From Valencia hispanica (taxonomy: Eukaryota; Chordata; Actinopteri; Cyprinodontiformes; Valenciidae), in assembly GCA_963556495.2 (NCBI GenBank), contig OY747716.1, positions 10,802,571-10,866,570 of the forward strand: a DNA stretch of 64,000 bases, in the 5' to 3' direction. A program made the position numbers and the translations under genes. The notes beneath the pieces are model-generated. The model was not told where the DNA came from. It ran no database searches and worked only from the letters and a program-made list of their open reading frames with translations. Shown here one piece after another: positions 44,112-54,900 of this stretch; the first letter of the stretch is position 1; each line of letters opens with the position of its first letter.

Positions 44112-44115
44112 GTTG

Positions 44116-44349
44116 TAAAGAGGCTGCTGACTTTTCTGATTCAAGGTCCAGCTCAGTGTAAACTGCCCAAAAGTTCAAGTGACGAATTATCAACCCGATT
44201 AATGTCCCTCAGAGGGAAAATGCTGTCAGAATTTGCCAGGCAACCGAGGTCTGTTGTGGATTTGGATCGGTGGAAAGCCACAGAATTCCGGCAGTTCCTT
44301 CTCTAAACGGGGCCCAGTTGTGCTGAAAGACATACTATCAGATGACCAG
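44116..44349 (+). pseudogene. CACTA-like transposase, middle part
   Basis: It reads KRLLTFLIQG, SSSDELSTRLMSLRGKMLSE, FARQPRSVVDLDRWKATEFR, QFLL, a stop, then TGPVVLKDILSDDQ. The EFARxPR...RWKATEFRQFLLYTG block is the DUF4218-linked part of the family. One stop (TAA at about 44304) replaces the usual Tyr codon. It ends where the solo LTR entered. Confidence 0.75.
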
Positions 44350-44733
44350 TGTTAGGTAAATCCAGGTAACCTAAAAAGAAGCATACACAGGAGACGGAGA
44401 GATGGAATATTTTTGGCTCTGCAGAGGAGAACTGGGTTAATCAGAAAACAGAACAAACTGACCGTGTATTGTCCCAAGTTCTGAAGAACCAGCTCCTCGC
44501 AGTTCTTTTTATTACAACGGCTGCATGAGAAGGAGATCAAGATACATGAGTTCAACCAATCAGGAGCGAGGCAGACTAAGTAAGATGAGTCGCTACTTCC
44601 TTATCACATTTCCTGAAACAGTTTGGCCATAAAACACACCCAACGCTTAAAACAACTTCATGTTTTGCTACGTTGAACTGGTTAGATAAAAAACATTTCA
44701 AAAGCACATTAATATAAATGGAAAACTCCAACA
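44350..44733 (-). mobile_element. Solo LTR in the CACTA-like transposase
   Basis: It runs TGTTAGGTAAATCC...ACTCCAACA (384 bp) and is flanked by ACCAG at 44345-44349 and 44734-44738. Excision joins SDDQ to YQHFLCL in frame. AATAAAAAGAACTGCGAGG on the minus strand is a plausible poly-A signal, suggesting minus orientation. It differs from the other LTRs in the window. Confidence 0.85.
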
Positions 44734-44738
44734 ACCAG

Positions 44739-45390
44739 TATCAACACTTCTTGTGTCTGACAGTTGGTGTGTCTATCCTGCTTGACTCAGATCCGGAGAA
44801 GAGAGAAGCATGTCTGGAGTACTCCAGAAACCTACTGAAGTACTTTGTAGAGAACTCGGCTGATTTTTATGGGGCCCCCTTTTGTGTCTACAACATCCAC
44901 AGCTTGTTGCACCTGCATGAAGACGTGGTGGGTTTCAAATGCTCCTTGAATGACATTTCTGCATTCCCCTTTGAGAACCATTTGCAGTCCATAAAAAGAA
45001 TGGTTCGAAATGGTCAAAATCCAATTGCACAGGTCACCAAAAGAATTGCAGAACTGGAGCCAGCAAAGACAAAAAAGAAATCTTCTCTCAAGAGATACTA
45101 TGTATCAGCTAAGACTCGAGACAGTTGCTTCATCCATGAAGAGGAGATTGCGTTTGTGAGGGAGAAGAGGGATGAAGGCCAGGTGGTGGCTGATATCATT
45201 ACACTGGATGATGCCAATGATCTTTTTGAGAAACCATGCAAGTCCAAGATCATCAACATTGCATATGTGAACAGACAAATGGATCAAGCACATCGACGAC
45301 TGCTTGATAAAAAATAATTGCTAAGAAAGGCTGTTTGCATTCCACAGTCAGAGGGATTTGCCATATTTCCTCTTCTACACAGCATGGAAT
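44739..45390 (+). pseudogene. CACTA-like transposase, C-terminal part
   Basis: It reads YQHFLCLTVGVSILLDSDPE, YGAPFCVYNIHSLLHLHEDV (conserved NIHSLLHL block), AFPFENHLQSIKRMVRNGQN and PIAQVTKRI. A Lys-rich linker and a less conserved tail to a stop at 45317 follow. A frameshifted continuation, AVCIPQSEGFAIFPLLHSME, follows to about 45387 and matches the usual end of the family. The ATG at 44718 lies in the solo LTR and is not a real start. Confidence 0.75.
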
Positions 45391-45453
45391 AAATTGTGGG
45401 CTTGCAAGAGTGAACATCAGGGATTGCACTAACAGTAAAATGAGCCTGCACAG

Positions 45454-46314
45454 ATGGATAAGGGCTTTGTAGCTAACATGCCGGTCAACAAGACGAGCAG
45501 TGCCGCGGACCATTATTATCACATAACAGTTTCTGTGGCTACATCAGAGTACCCAGCAGACACAAACCTTCTTTGCAATGCAGAGACTAAGCTGGCAGCA
45601 CACCTCCAATCGCTGTCTGTTAAAGCAGTAAAGAGCAAAAAAGAGGTATGATATTGCAGTTCTGGGAGCATTTAATCGTGATTGTCATTTATCTTTTCAA
45701 TCTAACAAAATTAAAGAAGTACACTGGAAATGGCAAAAAAAATTCCAACAAGGAACACAATGAAATTTCGTCTATTGGACTGTCAAGAGGAAAGTTCAAT
45801 ACAGCCTCTTTGCTTAGCTGGTTCTTAGAGTCAGTCAAGTACCATTTCAAAATATGTTGTAATAGATATATATGTATACATTTTTACCTGCTTATGTAGC
45901 AGATGCAGTGGGCCAACGTGTATCAGGCCCATTGTTTTTACATTTTGAAACATGTTTGATAGTCACAGCTCTTCTGTTTACTTTGGCACTAGATTTTATA
46001 TTTCTACTGATAGAAGATTGTTAATGAATGAACAAAGTTTAATTATAATTTTCTATTTGCAGAAGTTCAAAACATCTCAGAGAAAGACGACCAGGGTAAT
46101 GAAAAAAAGGATCTACCCTGACTGTGTAGAAGGTAACCAGCTATTTTTATATACATCACGCAGGATGTCAAAATTGCGACTAACATTTCAAGATTTTTTT
46201 TTTAATATATGTACATTTCATCGGTTTATAGGTGCCATTTATCCTTCACCCCCCAAAAAGTTTCAAAAGGGCTCGAATACAGCGGCGTCAAAAGGTAAGT
46301 TGAAATACATGTAA
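45454..46314 (+). other. Exon-like pieces downstream of the CACTA-like transposase
   Basis: Short frames with plausible splice edges occur at 45454-45645 (ending KSKKEV/GTATGA), 46062-46133 (after TTTGCAG, ending GAAG/GTAACC) and 46232-46292 (after TTATAG, ending AAAAG/GTAAGT). They could be exons of a second gene of the transposon or of a host gene. No domain is recognised. Confidence 0.35.
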
Positions 46315-48183
46315 AAAATTGCATTTTTTTGAACTAAAAGAAGCTATTTTAGTTCTGAGCAGCTCTTCTTTCTACAAATATGGCCGAATTTAAACCCAGA
46401 CAAGGCAATTGAATGTCATAAATGCTACATCACTTTTGAAGATTGCATTTACAATAAAGTTGTTTTCATATGCGTAATTGACAGGAGCTTAAATTAAGCA
46501 AACATAAGTATTTTCAAACAATTAATAATATGTCAATATGCAAAGATGGGGCTGCAGGGGTTAGGGTTACGGAACAGCAGATATACTCGCAGTGCTCGTT
46601 TTTGTAATGTGTGCAATTTTGCGCACGTGGAAACGCTTAGGAGACATCGATGAAGAACCTGAAAGGAAAATATTGACATTTATACTTTATCAATGTGTGC
46701 GCTCACATCGTTCCCTGCCCCCCTCACCTTTTCCCACTGCCCCACACCCCTCCAGCTTTCCTGGAACATTACCTGGTAGTCTGAATGCAAACACCATACA
46801 GCTAAAAGTCCGCTCTGGTTACTAGGTCTTCATCCGTAAAATTACCGGTAAAGGGTATCCGGACAAAGTCCGGAAGATTGCTTTCAGACTCAAAAGCAAA
46901 ACAGACGAAGTCCGGAAAATTTTCGTTTTTCATGGCCTATTTAAAAAGGGGCTTAAGGCCCCGTTTACACGAAGGAAAGACGCAGATATTTCCCTGCGGT
47001 TTGGCCTCTCATTTACACGAAAACCCAGTTTTTATCACAGAAAACCATTATTTTTAAAAACTCCAGCCAAAGTGGAGATTTGCATTTTCTCCGTTTTAAG
47101 CATTTGCAAATGGACAGAAATAACCAGAGTTTTCGGCTCAACAACGTCACTTTCCGCGACAAAAATCCTCCAACATCACATGTGCGACTTGTGTTTACAC
47201 TCAAAAAACAACATTTTTGCCATCAGAGATGTGTTGGCATCATTGATTGTCCAAACGCTTTTTGCTTGCTTGTTATTACAAGCTCAATTACTGCTCTAGA
47301 GAGGATGTAGAGGTTAGAGCATAGAAAGTTACTCTGAGTGGATAAGATTTGGGGGAACTACTGCCCCCTACAGGTTTGGCATGTCTATGAATGTGCTTAA
47401 TAACGCACTTATGAGGTTAGGTGTGGACAGTTTTTTTATTTAAAGGAGGTGGTGAGGACATATATCCCAAAAATGTTTAGAATTGAAGGGAAGATAATAA
47501 ATAAATCAGAAAATCTAAAAAACTTAAGAGTCGTATAAACATTGTAAAAAAAAATACAATTTGATAAGAAGCCTCCGAATGAAAATGGAATTGCTTTTTG
47601 AAGAATCAAAAAGTTGATTTAAAGCAACAAATAAAAATCTAAAATATGTCCATAAATATTTATTAATATGACCTGTCTTGTCACAGATGACCTGAGTGGT
47701 TTGCTTTAAAAACCAGATACTAATTTTATTATGTCTTGACACAGTAATAGCGAGCCCATAAACACTTGGTCAACGAGGATCGGACGTTTTGACACCCACA
47801 TGATGCTTGTTCACTGGTTCACACCGCCCCAAATGTCAGCGTCAGGAGAGGCAAGATCACATGTAAAGTCTATGGTTGAGGCCGTCAGAGGAGCATCGGA
47901 GTCTCTTTAGTGCTTTGTGTGCATTGGCCGTGTCAACTTTTCAAACTTTTCCTGCATTTCAAGCTTCAAAACGCCAAAAGCCACCAACACAGAAGTTCAG
48001 GTAGTTGAACTTTTGACGGTCTTAACGCTCTTGACGCAACACGGCAACCATTCAGGGTGTCTCACTGTAGTGACGTTGCCCGACGTCGACGTTTTCTAGT
48101 CAACCTTGATCCCCTAGTGTTTAAAACATCCGGAAGATAAAGGCCCGCTGACGAGCTTCGCAAGCTTTAGCTTAAAAATTTAT
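46315..48183. other. Unassigned; possible non-autonomous element pieces
   Basis: No domain is seen. Near 46944 the block TTAAGGCCCCGTTTACACGA looks like a DNA-transposon end, but its partner was not found. The stretch 47770-48183, together with 52073-52170 (AAGCGTGTGGTGTGAACGCA), may be one small element that the 48192-52064 hAT split. That is an inference only. Confidence 0.35.
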
Positions 48184-48720
48184 ATGCTGTGTAGGGATGA
48201 GCGAGTACAGCATTATCTGTATCTGTTAACCATATGAATAGTCTGTATCCGTATCTGTACTCGGACTGGGCCGGGCCTAACCCGGAAGTGGGCGGGGTTT
48301 ACCCTGAAAGTGGGTCAAGTTGTCTTGAAATGGGCGGTGCTTTAACCGGTATGTTATTTTAAACATGCAATTGGTATGGGTTCATCAGAAATTGTTATAT
48401 TTATTGGTGATTAGTAAACTGTTTACATGACAGCATCAGCATTGAGCTTCAGATCAATGATTTTGATCACGATAACAAACAAACTACATACAGAACAAGT
48501 TTTGCAACAATGAACACATGCGGTTGCAATTATGAAATAAAATGTAATGAACAAACGTTTTCATCTCAACATAACTTTCTTTAACTTTTAACTTTTTTAT
48601 GATCAGTGTGATTTTTCTTTTGTGGTTCTTTTTTATTTTCACACCAGTTATGTGTGTCTGTGTGTGAAGCTTAATTTGTAATATTATTTATACCGCAACT
48701 ACCTTTATTTAATTTTATTA

Positions 48721-49150
48721 TGAAATACAGCAAGAAAGTGTCACTCAGTGCGTGAAGGACAAAATCCTGGTTAGAACCAGCTGATGGTTTAAAAAAAAAC
48801 TTCAGATGACCGACAGAGAGAGTGTGTATGTGTGTGTGTAGCCAATTAATTTGTAATATGGTTTTATATCACTACTTCCTTTTTTTAATGAAATACAGCA
48901 AGAAAGTGTCACTCAGTGCGTGAAGGACAAAATCCTGGTTAGAACCAGCTGATGGTTTAAAAAAAAACTTCAGATGACCGACAGAGAGAGTGTGTATGTT
49001 TGTGTGTAGCCAATTAATTTGTAATATGGTTTTATACCACTACTTCCTTTTTTTTAATGAAATACAGCAAGAAAGTGTCAGACACTTAGTGTGTGAAGTA
49101 AAAAAAACTGGTTAGAGCCAGCTGACGGTTTAAAAAAGAAAATAAAAAAA
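48721..49150. repeat. 168-bp tandem repeat, about 2.5 copies
   Basis: Units start TGAAATACAGCAAGAAAGTG at 48721, 48889 and 49058. The first two are nearly identical; the third diverges after about 100 bp. A more degenerate partial unit seems to lie just upstream (48655-48720). It lies in the left part of the hAT element. Confidence 0.9.
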
Positions 49151-50409
49151 TCTCCGACAGGCAGAGATGCGAGTCGCAGTCTACAAAGCAGCACCACGTC
49201 TGAACTGAACAAACCACACGTTTGCCAAAACTCTACTGGTTACTAGGTAAGTAGGCCTACTACAGTAAAAAACAAACCTGAACGAATGCGGAACTGAGGG
49301 AGAGACAGAGAGAGAGCACTGTTTGCTTCTCTTCTCTTCTTTTCTCAGTGTTCTGTGTGCGTGCGTGTGTGAGTGAGTGTGTAGCAGAGCAGGGGCGTCA
49401 CTTGTACTAATACTGTACTGGGGCACAAAGAATACATGAGAGTGCGCAAGAAATAAAACATTCAGCACTTCATCATAAAAAAACATATAGTTCTTTAAAC
49501 GATTCAATCATATCAGACTATGTTGTTGTCTAGATCTTGATTAACCACCTGAAATGTACTACGATAATGCATTTGGGCTACTTGTGCACTTTACTCTGGA
49601 CTTCTAAACCATTACTGATGAAAGCAAAAAGGAAGAGCAATGAATCTTTTTGAAATATCTATTTCAGTAAACGTCTGCAAATTGAACAATTACAAAAGTA
49701 AAAAAATAAATGAATAAAGCACCCCTACATCTCTGGGTTCTATTATTTCCATAGAAGAATAAATGAAACAACTGTTGTGTGTCTCTCAGGGAATAATTTT
49801 CTGGGAAGTAAACTGTAACGTCTTGTTTTCATTTTTGCAAAGTGGTCAATCACTTGGCTGCACTTAGTCTGAAGCAACATGAAAATATTACTGTTTATTG
49901 CTCTACAAATATGTACATAGCTCAGAGTCTCCTATCTGCATTTTTTATTGTCTTCAGTTTTCAGATTTGATTATAAGAATAATGAAAGCTGCTCCGTTTA
50001 CAAAGTTTTCAAACCCTTTTTTGTGGCAAAAAAGTCACCTGACCAAAAAGCATTCTGTAAAAAACTGACAAGTTTTTTGTTTTCCAAAATTTATATACTT
50101 ACCTCCCAGGCAAAGGTCCTATAGTCATCCTGGCAATACTGCTGTTCTTTGTAGCTTAAATATCCTACTAAAGCCTTCATACTGACGTTTGGTGATAATT
50201 TGCAAAAGCAGCCTATAATAATCTACACAGAGTCAGAGTAGGCTACTCTGACTCTGTGTAGATTATTAAAGGCTACATTTGCAAATGCAGCAAACTTATT
50301 TAAGTTTGCCATTAAACCATTGATCAAATCACAGCACTTGCTGTTACCAGGATAAATGTTATTGTTACCGTTAATGTGGACAATTATCATTCCTCCCTCT
50401 TCCTCCTCA
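49151..50409. other. hAT interior, non-coding
   Basis: It contains a GAGA/GTGC-rich patch near 49300-49380 and an inverted repeat GAATAATCTACACAGAGTCA-type hairpin at about 50217-50264 (ATAATCTACACAGAGTCAGA / CTGACTCTGTGTAGATTAT). No reading frame of interest. Confidence 0.5.
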
Positions 50410-51111
50410 TGTTATGATGTAAGGTTTTAGTTATTAGTTATTTAGTTATTACCTTATTCCTGTAGTAACTACTTGGTGTTTTTGTTGTCACTAGTGTTTT
50501 TTCCTTCCACTACGTTTTTTTCCCCTCAGGTGCTCTTATGTTTGGTTTCTCATGTCTGTGTTCATCCCTTATTTATTTTCTTAGGTTCCTATTGATACTT
50601 AGTCCCAGTTAGTTCTGTCTAATATTTAATTCCTTTTTCTAGTCCCTCTTTAAAGAATTCTTCCCTGTAGGTTTATTTTCTTAGTTCTGTTTTCTTCGCT
50701 CTAATGCTCTCCAGTTTCTTTTAGGTTCCTAGTTAGTCCTTATTCCTCTTTAGTATATTCCTCTGTCTAATCCTTATGTTTTGCTCTTGGCCTTCCTTTG
50801 CTTCTCTAGCCATTCTGCCTTCCCTCCCAGCTACTGATTGTTTCCACCTGCTCTCTCCCTCTCACCTGCAACTGATTCTCCTAATTAGCCCTTAGCCTTC
50901 TCCCTGCCACTCTAACACCTCCTCAGTATACTTAAGCCTTCCTCTGACAGTCGCTACTCACTGGTTTGTTGTCAAACATCCCTGTCCTGTTCCTCCATCG
51001 CTGCATTTTTCTCATACTCCTGAGTTTATGTAAGTTTGTTGTTCTGTTGTTTAATAAATTTTTATTTCAATATTTGCTGCATTTGGGTCTTTTCAAACAC
51101 TTAACATGACA
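50410..51111 (+). mobile_element. Solo LTR inside the hAT element
   Basis: 702 bp from TGTTATGATGTAAGG to CACTTAACATGACA. It is flanked by CCTCA at 50405-50409 and 51112-51116 (5-bp target duplication). AGTATACTTAAGCC and TTTAATAAATTTTTATT suit a promoter and a poly-A signal on the + strand. The end motif GCTGCATTTGGGTC is shared by position with the LTR-like segment near 15925. Confidence 0.88.
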
Positions 51112-51516
51112 CCTCATCTCTCCTCACTGTTCCTCTGCATCTGTTCAGGAAGGATTTTCTGATGTCCATCTCTGAATAGTTTATCAGAAGGCTATGTTTA
51201 GTTTTACAGTAGGACAGCGTCACAAACAGTATAGTTACTTTTACAGGGCTCTCTCTACAGTGAATGTATAAATCATTATTAATCGTGTGCATGCAGCCTA
51301 CGCATGGTGTGTGTGTGACGGAGAGAGCACAAGCTGGTAAACTGTTGCTACATTTAGGCTACAATGATGCTAAGCATTGAAAAACAGATGCTAATTATGT
51401 GGGTAACATTCTCTAACAGCGATCAACTTGTCAAACAAGTTGTGAATTTGTTGTAACATTAAAACAGGGGAAGTCTTACTCTGTGCTCAAAGTGATGTGA
51501 GGAGCTCCAGCGGTTT

Positions 51517-51618
<102 letters not shown>

Positions 51619-52229
51619 CAACGAAACACCCGGAAGAATCATGTGAACGATTTTCATTGGTTGTTGCGTTTAATCTTACCCAGCAAGAGAGGTGCTATTT
51701 CCTGATTGGCTATTATGGCCCCTTTCTTTTTATTTATTATTTATTGGCTGGTAAGTGACGGGCTCGAGTGATGACTAAAAGCCGGCATGGAGATGCGCTC
51801 ATGAATGCCGTTTCCAGCAAGAGCGTCGCTATAATTTTACTGGGACACTGGAGGCACGTGCCCCAGTCTAGTAACGCCCCCGTAGCAGAGCGGCGCTGTG
51901 ACTAGCCTTTCACAGAACGCAGACACAGTCATCTACGCAATGATAACTTTTATTCAATCCGAGCGCAGATATTGACTCGTATTACTCGTATGATACTCGT
52001 ATCCAGCAAAAGTGCTGTATCCGTACCAGATACTTGTTTCAGCCGAGTATCTGGCTCAACTCTAATGCTGTGTATATGCATCAAACTAGTCGCTTTGGGA
52101 GCGTTGTTTGACGCTCACAAAGCGTGTGGTGTGAACGCATTATTAGAGTTGTTCAACTTTTTGTCATAACTTGTCATTATATAACACTAAAAGCAGATGA
52201 ACTTCTTTTTTTCCGTGTTTCCAAAGCTG

Positions 52230-52388
52230 AGGATGTCCAAAGGCTCAAAGTCCCAAGGACTCTGTCCGCAAGCTGCTTCCATACATACATAAGGTCAACT
52301 TATCCTCAGTTCGGAGCTAGGGCCTTTGAGCTTTGTAAAGTGAACCGCCAAAAAATTATCATCCCCCTCAAGGAAGCAACTCCACAGG
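52230..52388 (+). other. Exon-like open segment, unassigned
   Basis: The frame reads EDVQRLKVPRTLSASCFHTY, then FGARAFELCKVNRQKIIIPL and KEATPQ, ending at CACAG/GTAATC, a plausible donor. Composition looks like real protein. The left edge (TTTCCAAAG/CTGAGG) is a weak acceptor. I do not recognise the family. It may be an exon of a transposon or host gene whose other exons lie at 45.4-46.3 kb. Confidence 0.35.
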
Positions 52389-52553
52389 TAATCCCTTCAT
52401 CCGGAGTGTTGGTCTGAGGTGAAATAAAGTTTGAAAATTTCCCCAACTAATTTTACACAAGTCTCACATCTAAGGACTTTTTTAGGTATTAAATACAGAT
52501 TTGTCGATCCAAGACTTATAAGAGTTTTTAAAGGGTAATGACTGTTTCTCTGT

Positions 52554-53130
52554 TAAAGGGGGGTATTATGCAAAATGGACTTTCTGAAGCTTAATATCCT
52601 GAGAACCTGTCTTTCCCTCATTAAAAACATGCCTGAAGTGTTGCTCTGACCCATTCACTCATGTTAGAGTAATCTTTGAGTCTCTGCTGCTAGTTCTCGG
52701 TGTTGCTGAAACGCCTGCTCCCACCTAGCCCCGCCTTTTCCACCCATCTCCTCCTCCGACCTTACGTACTCAGCCGAGAGCCTCGCCCCTGCAGAGCTCC
52801 CCTACCCCACCCCTCACACTTCGGCTGAGTCCCAGGTGGGTAATTATAACACACCAGCTGCAGCTGCCTGTCTTTTGTGGGATTTGTTTTCCAACTCCGT
52901 GCATGCTGCGATGATCCACGGTATGTGACGAACTGAAGGGGGAGTGTCAGAAAGAGTAGGAGGGTCTTAGAGAGGGACAGGCGAAAATCTAGGCGTCCAA
53001 TACAGAAGTAAATTTCTTTAAGGTGGGTTTGGATATATGACAAACTTTTAAAAGACTTAAGGTGACAATTTTATTGGAGTGTGCTATAGAAGGGTAATAT
53101 GTTTCTGGAAGAAGCTTAATACCCCCCCAC
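52554..53130. mobile_element. MITE-like element (GGGGGGTATTATGC type)
   Basis: The left edge TTAAAGGGGGGTATTATGCA and the right edge GAAGCTTAATACCCCCCC are imperfect inverted repeats. The interior, with a GC-rich middle, has no coding signal. It resembles common fish TTAA-type non-autonomous elements. A clear TTAA on the right was not found. Confidence 0.5.
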
Positions 53131-54116
53131 CCCCCCGCCCCAAAGTGAAGTTGCAGCCCTCAACTGTTGATGTTGTCATCTTGTGTTTTGGCCTGAAGCG
53201 CCACCCTCCACCTATCTACCAATGATCGGCATCGGGGTTGCCAGCTCTGCTGTAGTTACTACAGCTGCAGCAACAAAAGTGTTTCGGATAAAAAATGTCT
53301 AACGTTACAACACCTAAAAGACCTCGATTAAAAAAACATCTCTCATGAAGCATAAACATAATTAACAGGGGAAAAGAATTTACTGCGTAGGACACATCAC
53401 TTGCCAATGGAAGCTCCTTGTAGCAACCTATGTTCCTGCTGGATCCTGCAGCCTATCTGGCAACCTCTAGTCAGGGGGGAGGGGATACACTGCTCTACAC
53501 ATTGACTGTATATATGATGGACAGCGTTTCCGCACTCCTCCCCGTTTACCACAATGAACATGTTCATGGGGGAAATCATGGCGGATTTACAGACTCCTCC
53601 TCCCCGGTTCTGACGAAGCATGTTCCTAAAAAGGGCATAAGGGCGGGATCTTCACTGTAGACTCGGCCCTGCTTGGCCATCGCGGGGCGTGTATTTCTGT
53701 CGTAATACCGCCCATTCTGCTCCCGCGGCTTTAGCTCTGATGCTAAACTTGGCTAGCTAAGCTGAAGGTTAATCCGCTCATATATAGAGCTCCAGCTTCA
53801 TTCTACTGCAGCCGTCTGTGCGCCTCCGACGGCTCTCTTTTTCCCCCCAATCTAATAAGGTAAGAACTCATAACTTAAAATAATTATTAAAATGTAGTTG
53901 CTGTCAAAATTTATGTAAAGCCGAGTGGAGGATGTTTATTAGCCTAGTGTAATCTGCAATATGTTTACATGTGTGTAACATTGACTGTATATATACAGTG
54001 TATAATAATGTGTCAAGTATTAAATTCCCTGTGTGAAAAGTGCTTTCTGTGCACTGTATGTGTGTTGAATGCGTGTGGATGAAATCAACCATCCTTTCAT
54101 ACAGAAAGGAACCTTG
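53131..54116. other. Unassigned, with a promoter-like GC-rich stretch
   Basis: No domain is seen. At 53650-53870 there is a GC-rich segment with CTCATATATAGAGCTCC (TATA-like), then a short leader ending CTAATAAG/GTAAGAAC, a strong splice donor. It could be the promoter and non-coding first exon of the piggyBac-like gene that follows after TTTCATACAG at 54103. Confidence 0.35.
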
Positions 54117-54563
54117 CGAGTAGAGTGGTGTTGGATCTCACCAGAGGCCCGGTGGAACCGTCACATACGACAACTTCTTCGCATCCTACGAGTTGGCGCT
54201 GAAACTGTATCGCGAAAGGGGCCTTACCTTACTGGGTAGCCTGCGCTCCAACAGGGTCGAGGTCCCGCGCAAGTTGCTCTCCGTCAAGGGTAGGGAGGCT
54301 GACTCCTCCGTAACCCTGTGGGCCTCGTTCTCAAGCTCAAGCGTACCAGGAGGAATAGCGGGAGCAGGCCACAGGCAGGAACCCCCGGTGGCCCTGGTGT
54401 CCTACTTGCCAAAGCGGAACAGGAACGTATTGATCCTCTCCAGCAAGCCGCATTACGTGTTGCCGCTTGAGGAACAAGAGGACCGAGGAGCAGTAGGATC
54501 AGCATCCAATGCCTCAGCCAGCCCCTGGCTGTGCACGAGTACAATCGCACCAAGGGTGGGGTG
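54117..54563 (+). pseudogene. piggyBac-like transposase fragment
   Basis: Pieces read RVVLDLTRGPV, YELALKLYRERGLTLLGSLR, SNRVEVPRKLLSVKGREADS, VALVSYLPKRNRNVLILSSK and, in a shifted frame, LAVHEYNRTKGGV. This is the conserved C-terminal half of a PGBD-type piggyBac transposase. It includes the region before the last catalytic Asp (KGGVD), where the next hAT element begins. The N-terminal half is missing, and an insertion of about 50 codons around VPGGIAGAGHRQ is degraded. Confidence 0.82.
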
Positions 54564-54700
54564 CAGGGTTCCCGCGGGGTCTTAAAAAGCCTTAAAAGCA
54601 TTGAATTTATTAACTTGGAAATAATACCTTAAAAAGACTTTAAAAAGTCTTGAATTTTGATGTCTGGGTCTTAAAAATTGTGCTGTACCCGCCAATAAAC
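54564..54700 (+). mobile_element. hAT left terminus
   Basis: CAGGGTTCCCGCGGGGTCTT at 54564 is a well-known style of fish hAT terminus with TTAAAAAG-rich sub-terminal sequence. The preceding 8 bases GTGGGGTG are the presumed target duplication inside the piggyBac KGGV codons. The right terminus was not found within the window. Confidence 0.75.
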
Positions 54701-54900
54701 AAAAGATGAAGAAGAAGAATTGAGAACGGAACGCAGCCCCGGGTCACAGTACAAAAATACGGCAAACACGTGACCATGCACGTGACGCCTTTTGTAAATG
54801 AAGAAAATCTCCACACTCCACAGGACAGGTTGACTGACGCTGTTATATTTTTAACGTTTGTTTTGTGTTAGCTAGTTACCAATTTATATCTGATGTTATA

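Larger units (their letters stand above)
33600..46314 (+). mobile_element. CACTA/EnSpm-like DNA transposon split by an ERV and a solo LTR
   Basis: Transposase pieces at 33640-34556, 44116-44349 and 44739-45390 read as one protein once the ERV (34557-44111) and the solo LTR (44350-44733) are removed, with one copy of GTTG and of ACCAG. The protein resembles Tnp2/DUF4218-type transposases of metazoan CACTA elements. The element ends were not recognised; limits given are those of coding or exon-like sequence. Confidence 0.65.

Noticed and set aside
44718..44738. ATG start of the 44718-45317 frame
   Set aside because: These codons are solo LTR sequence and duplicated target; the real coding begins at 44739 in continuity with 44349.
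46555..46572. Telomere-like GGGGTTAGGGTTAC
   Set aside because: Only about two TTAGGG-like units; too short to call a telomeric repeat.
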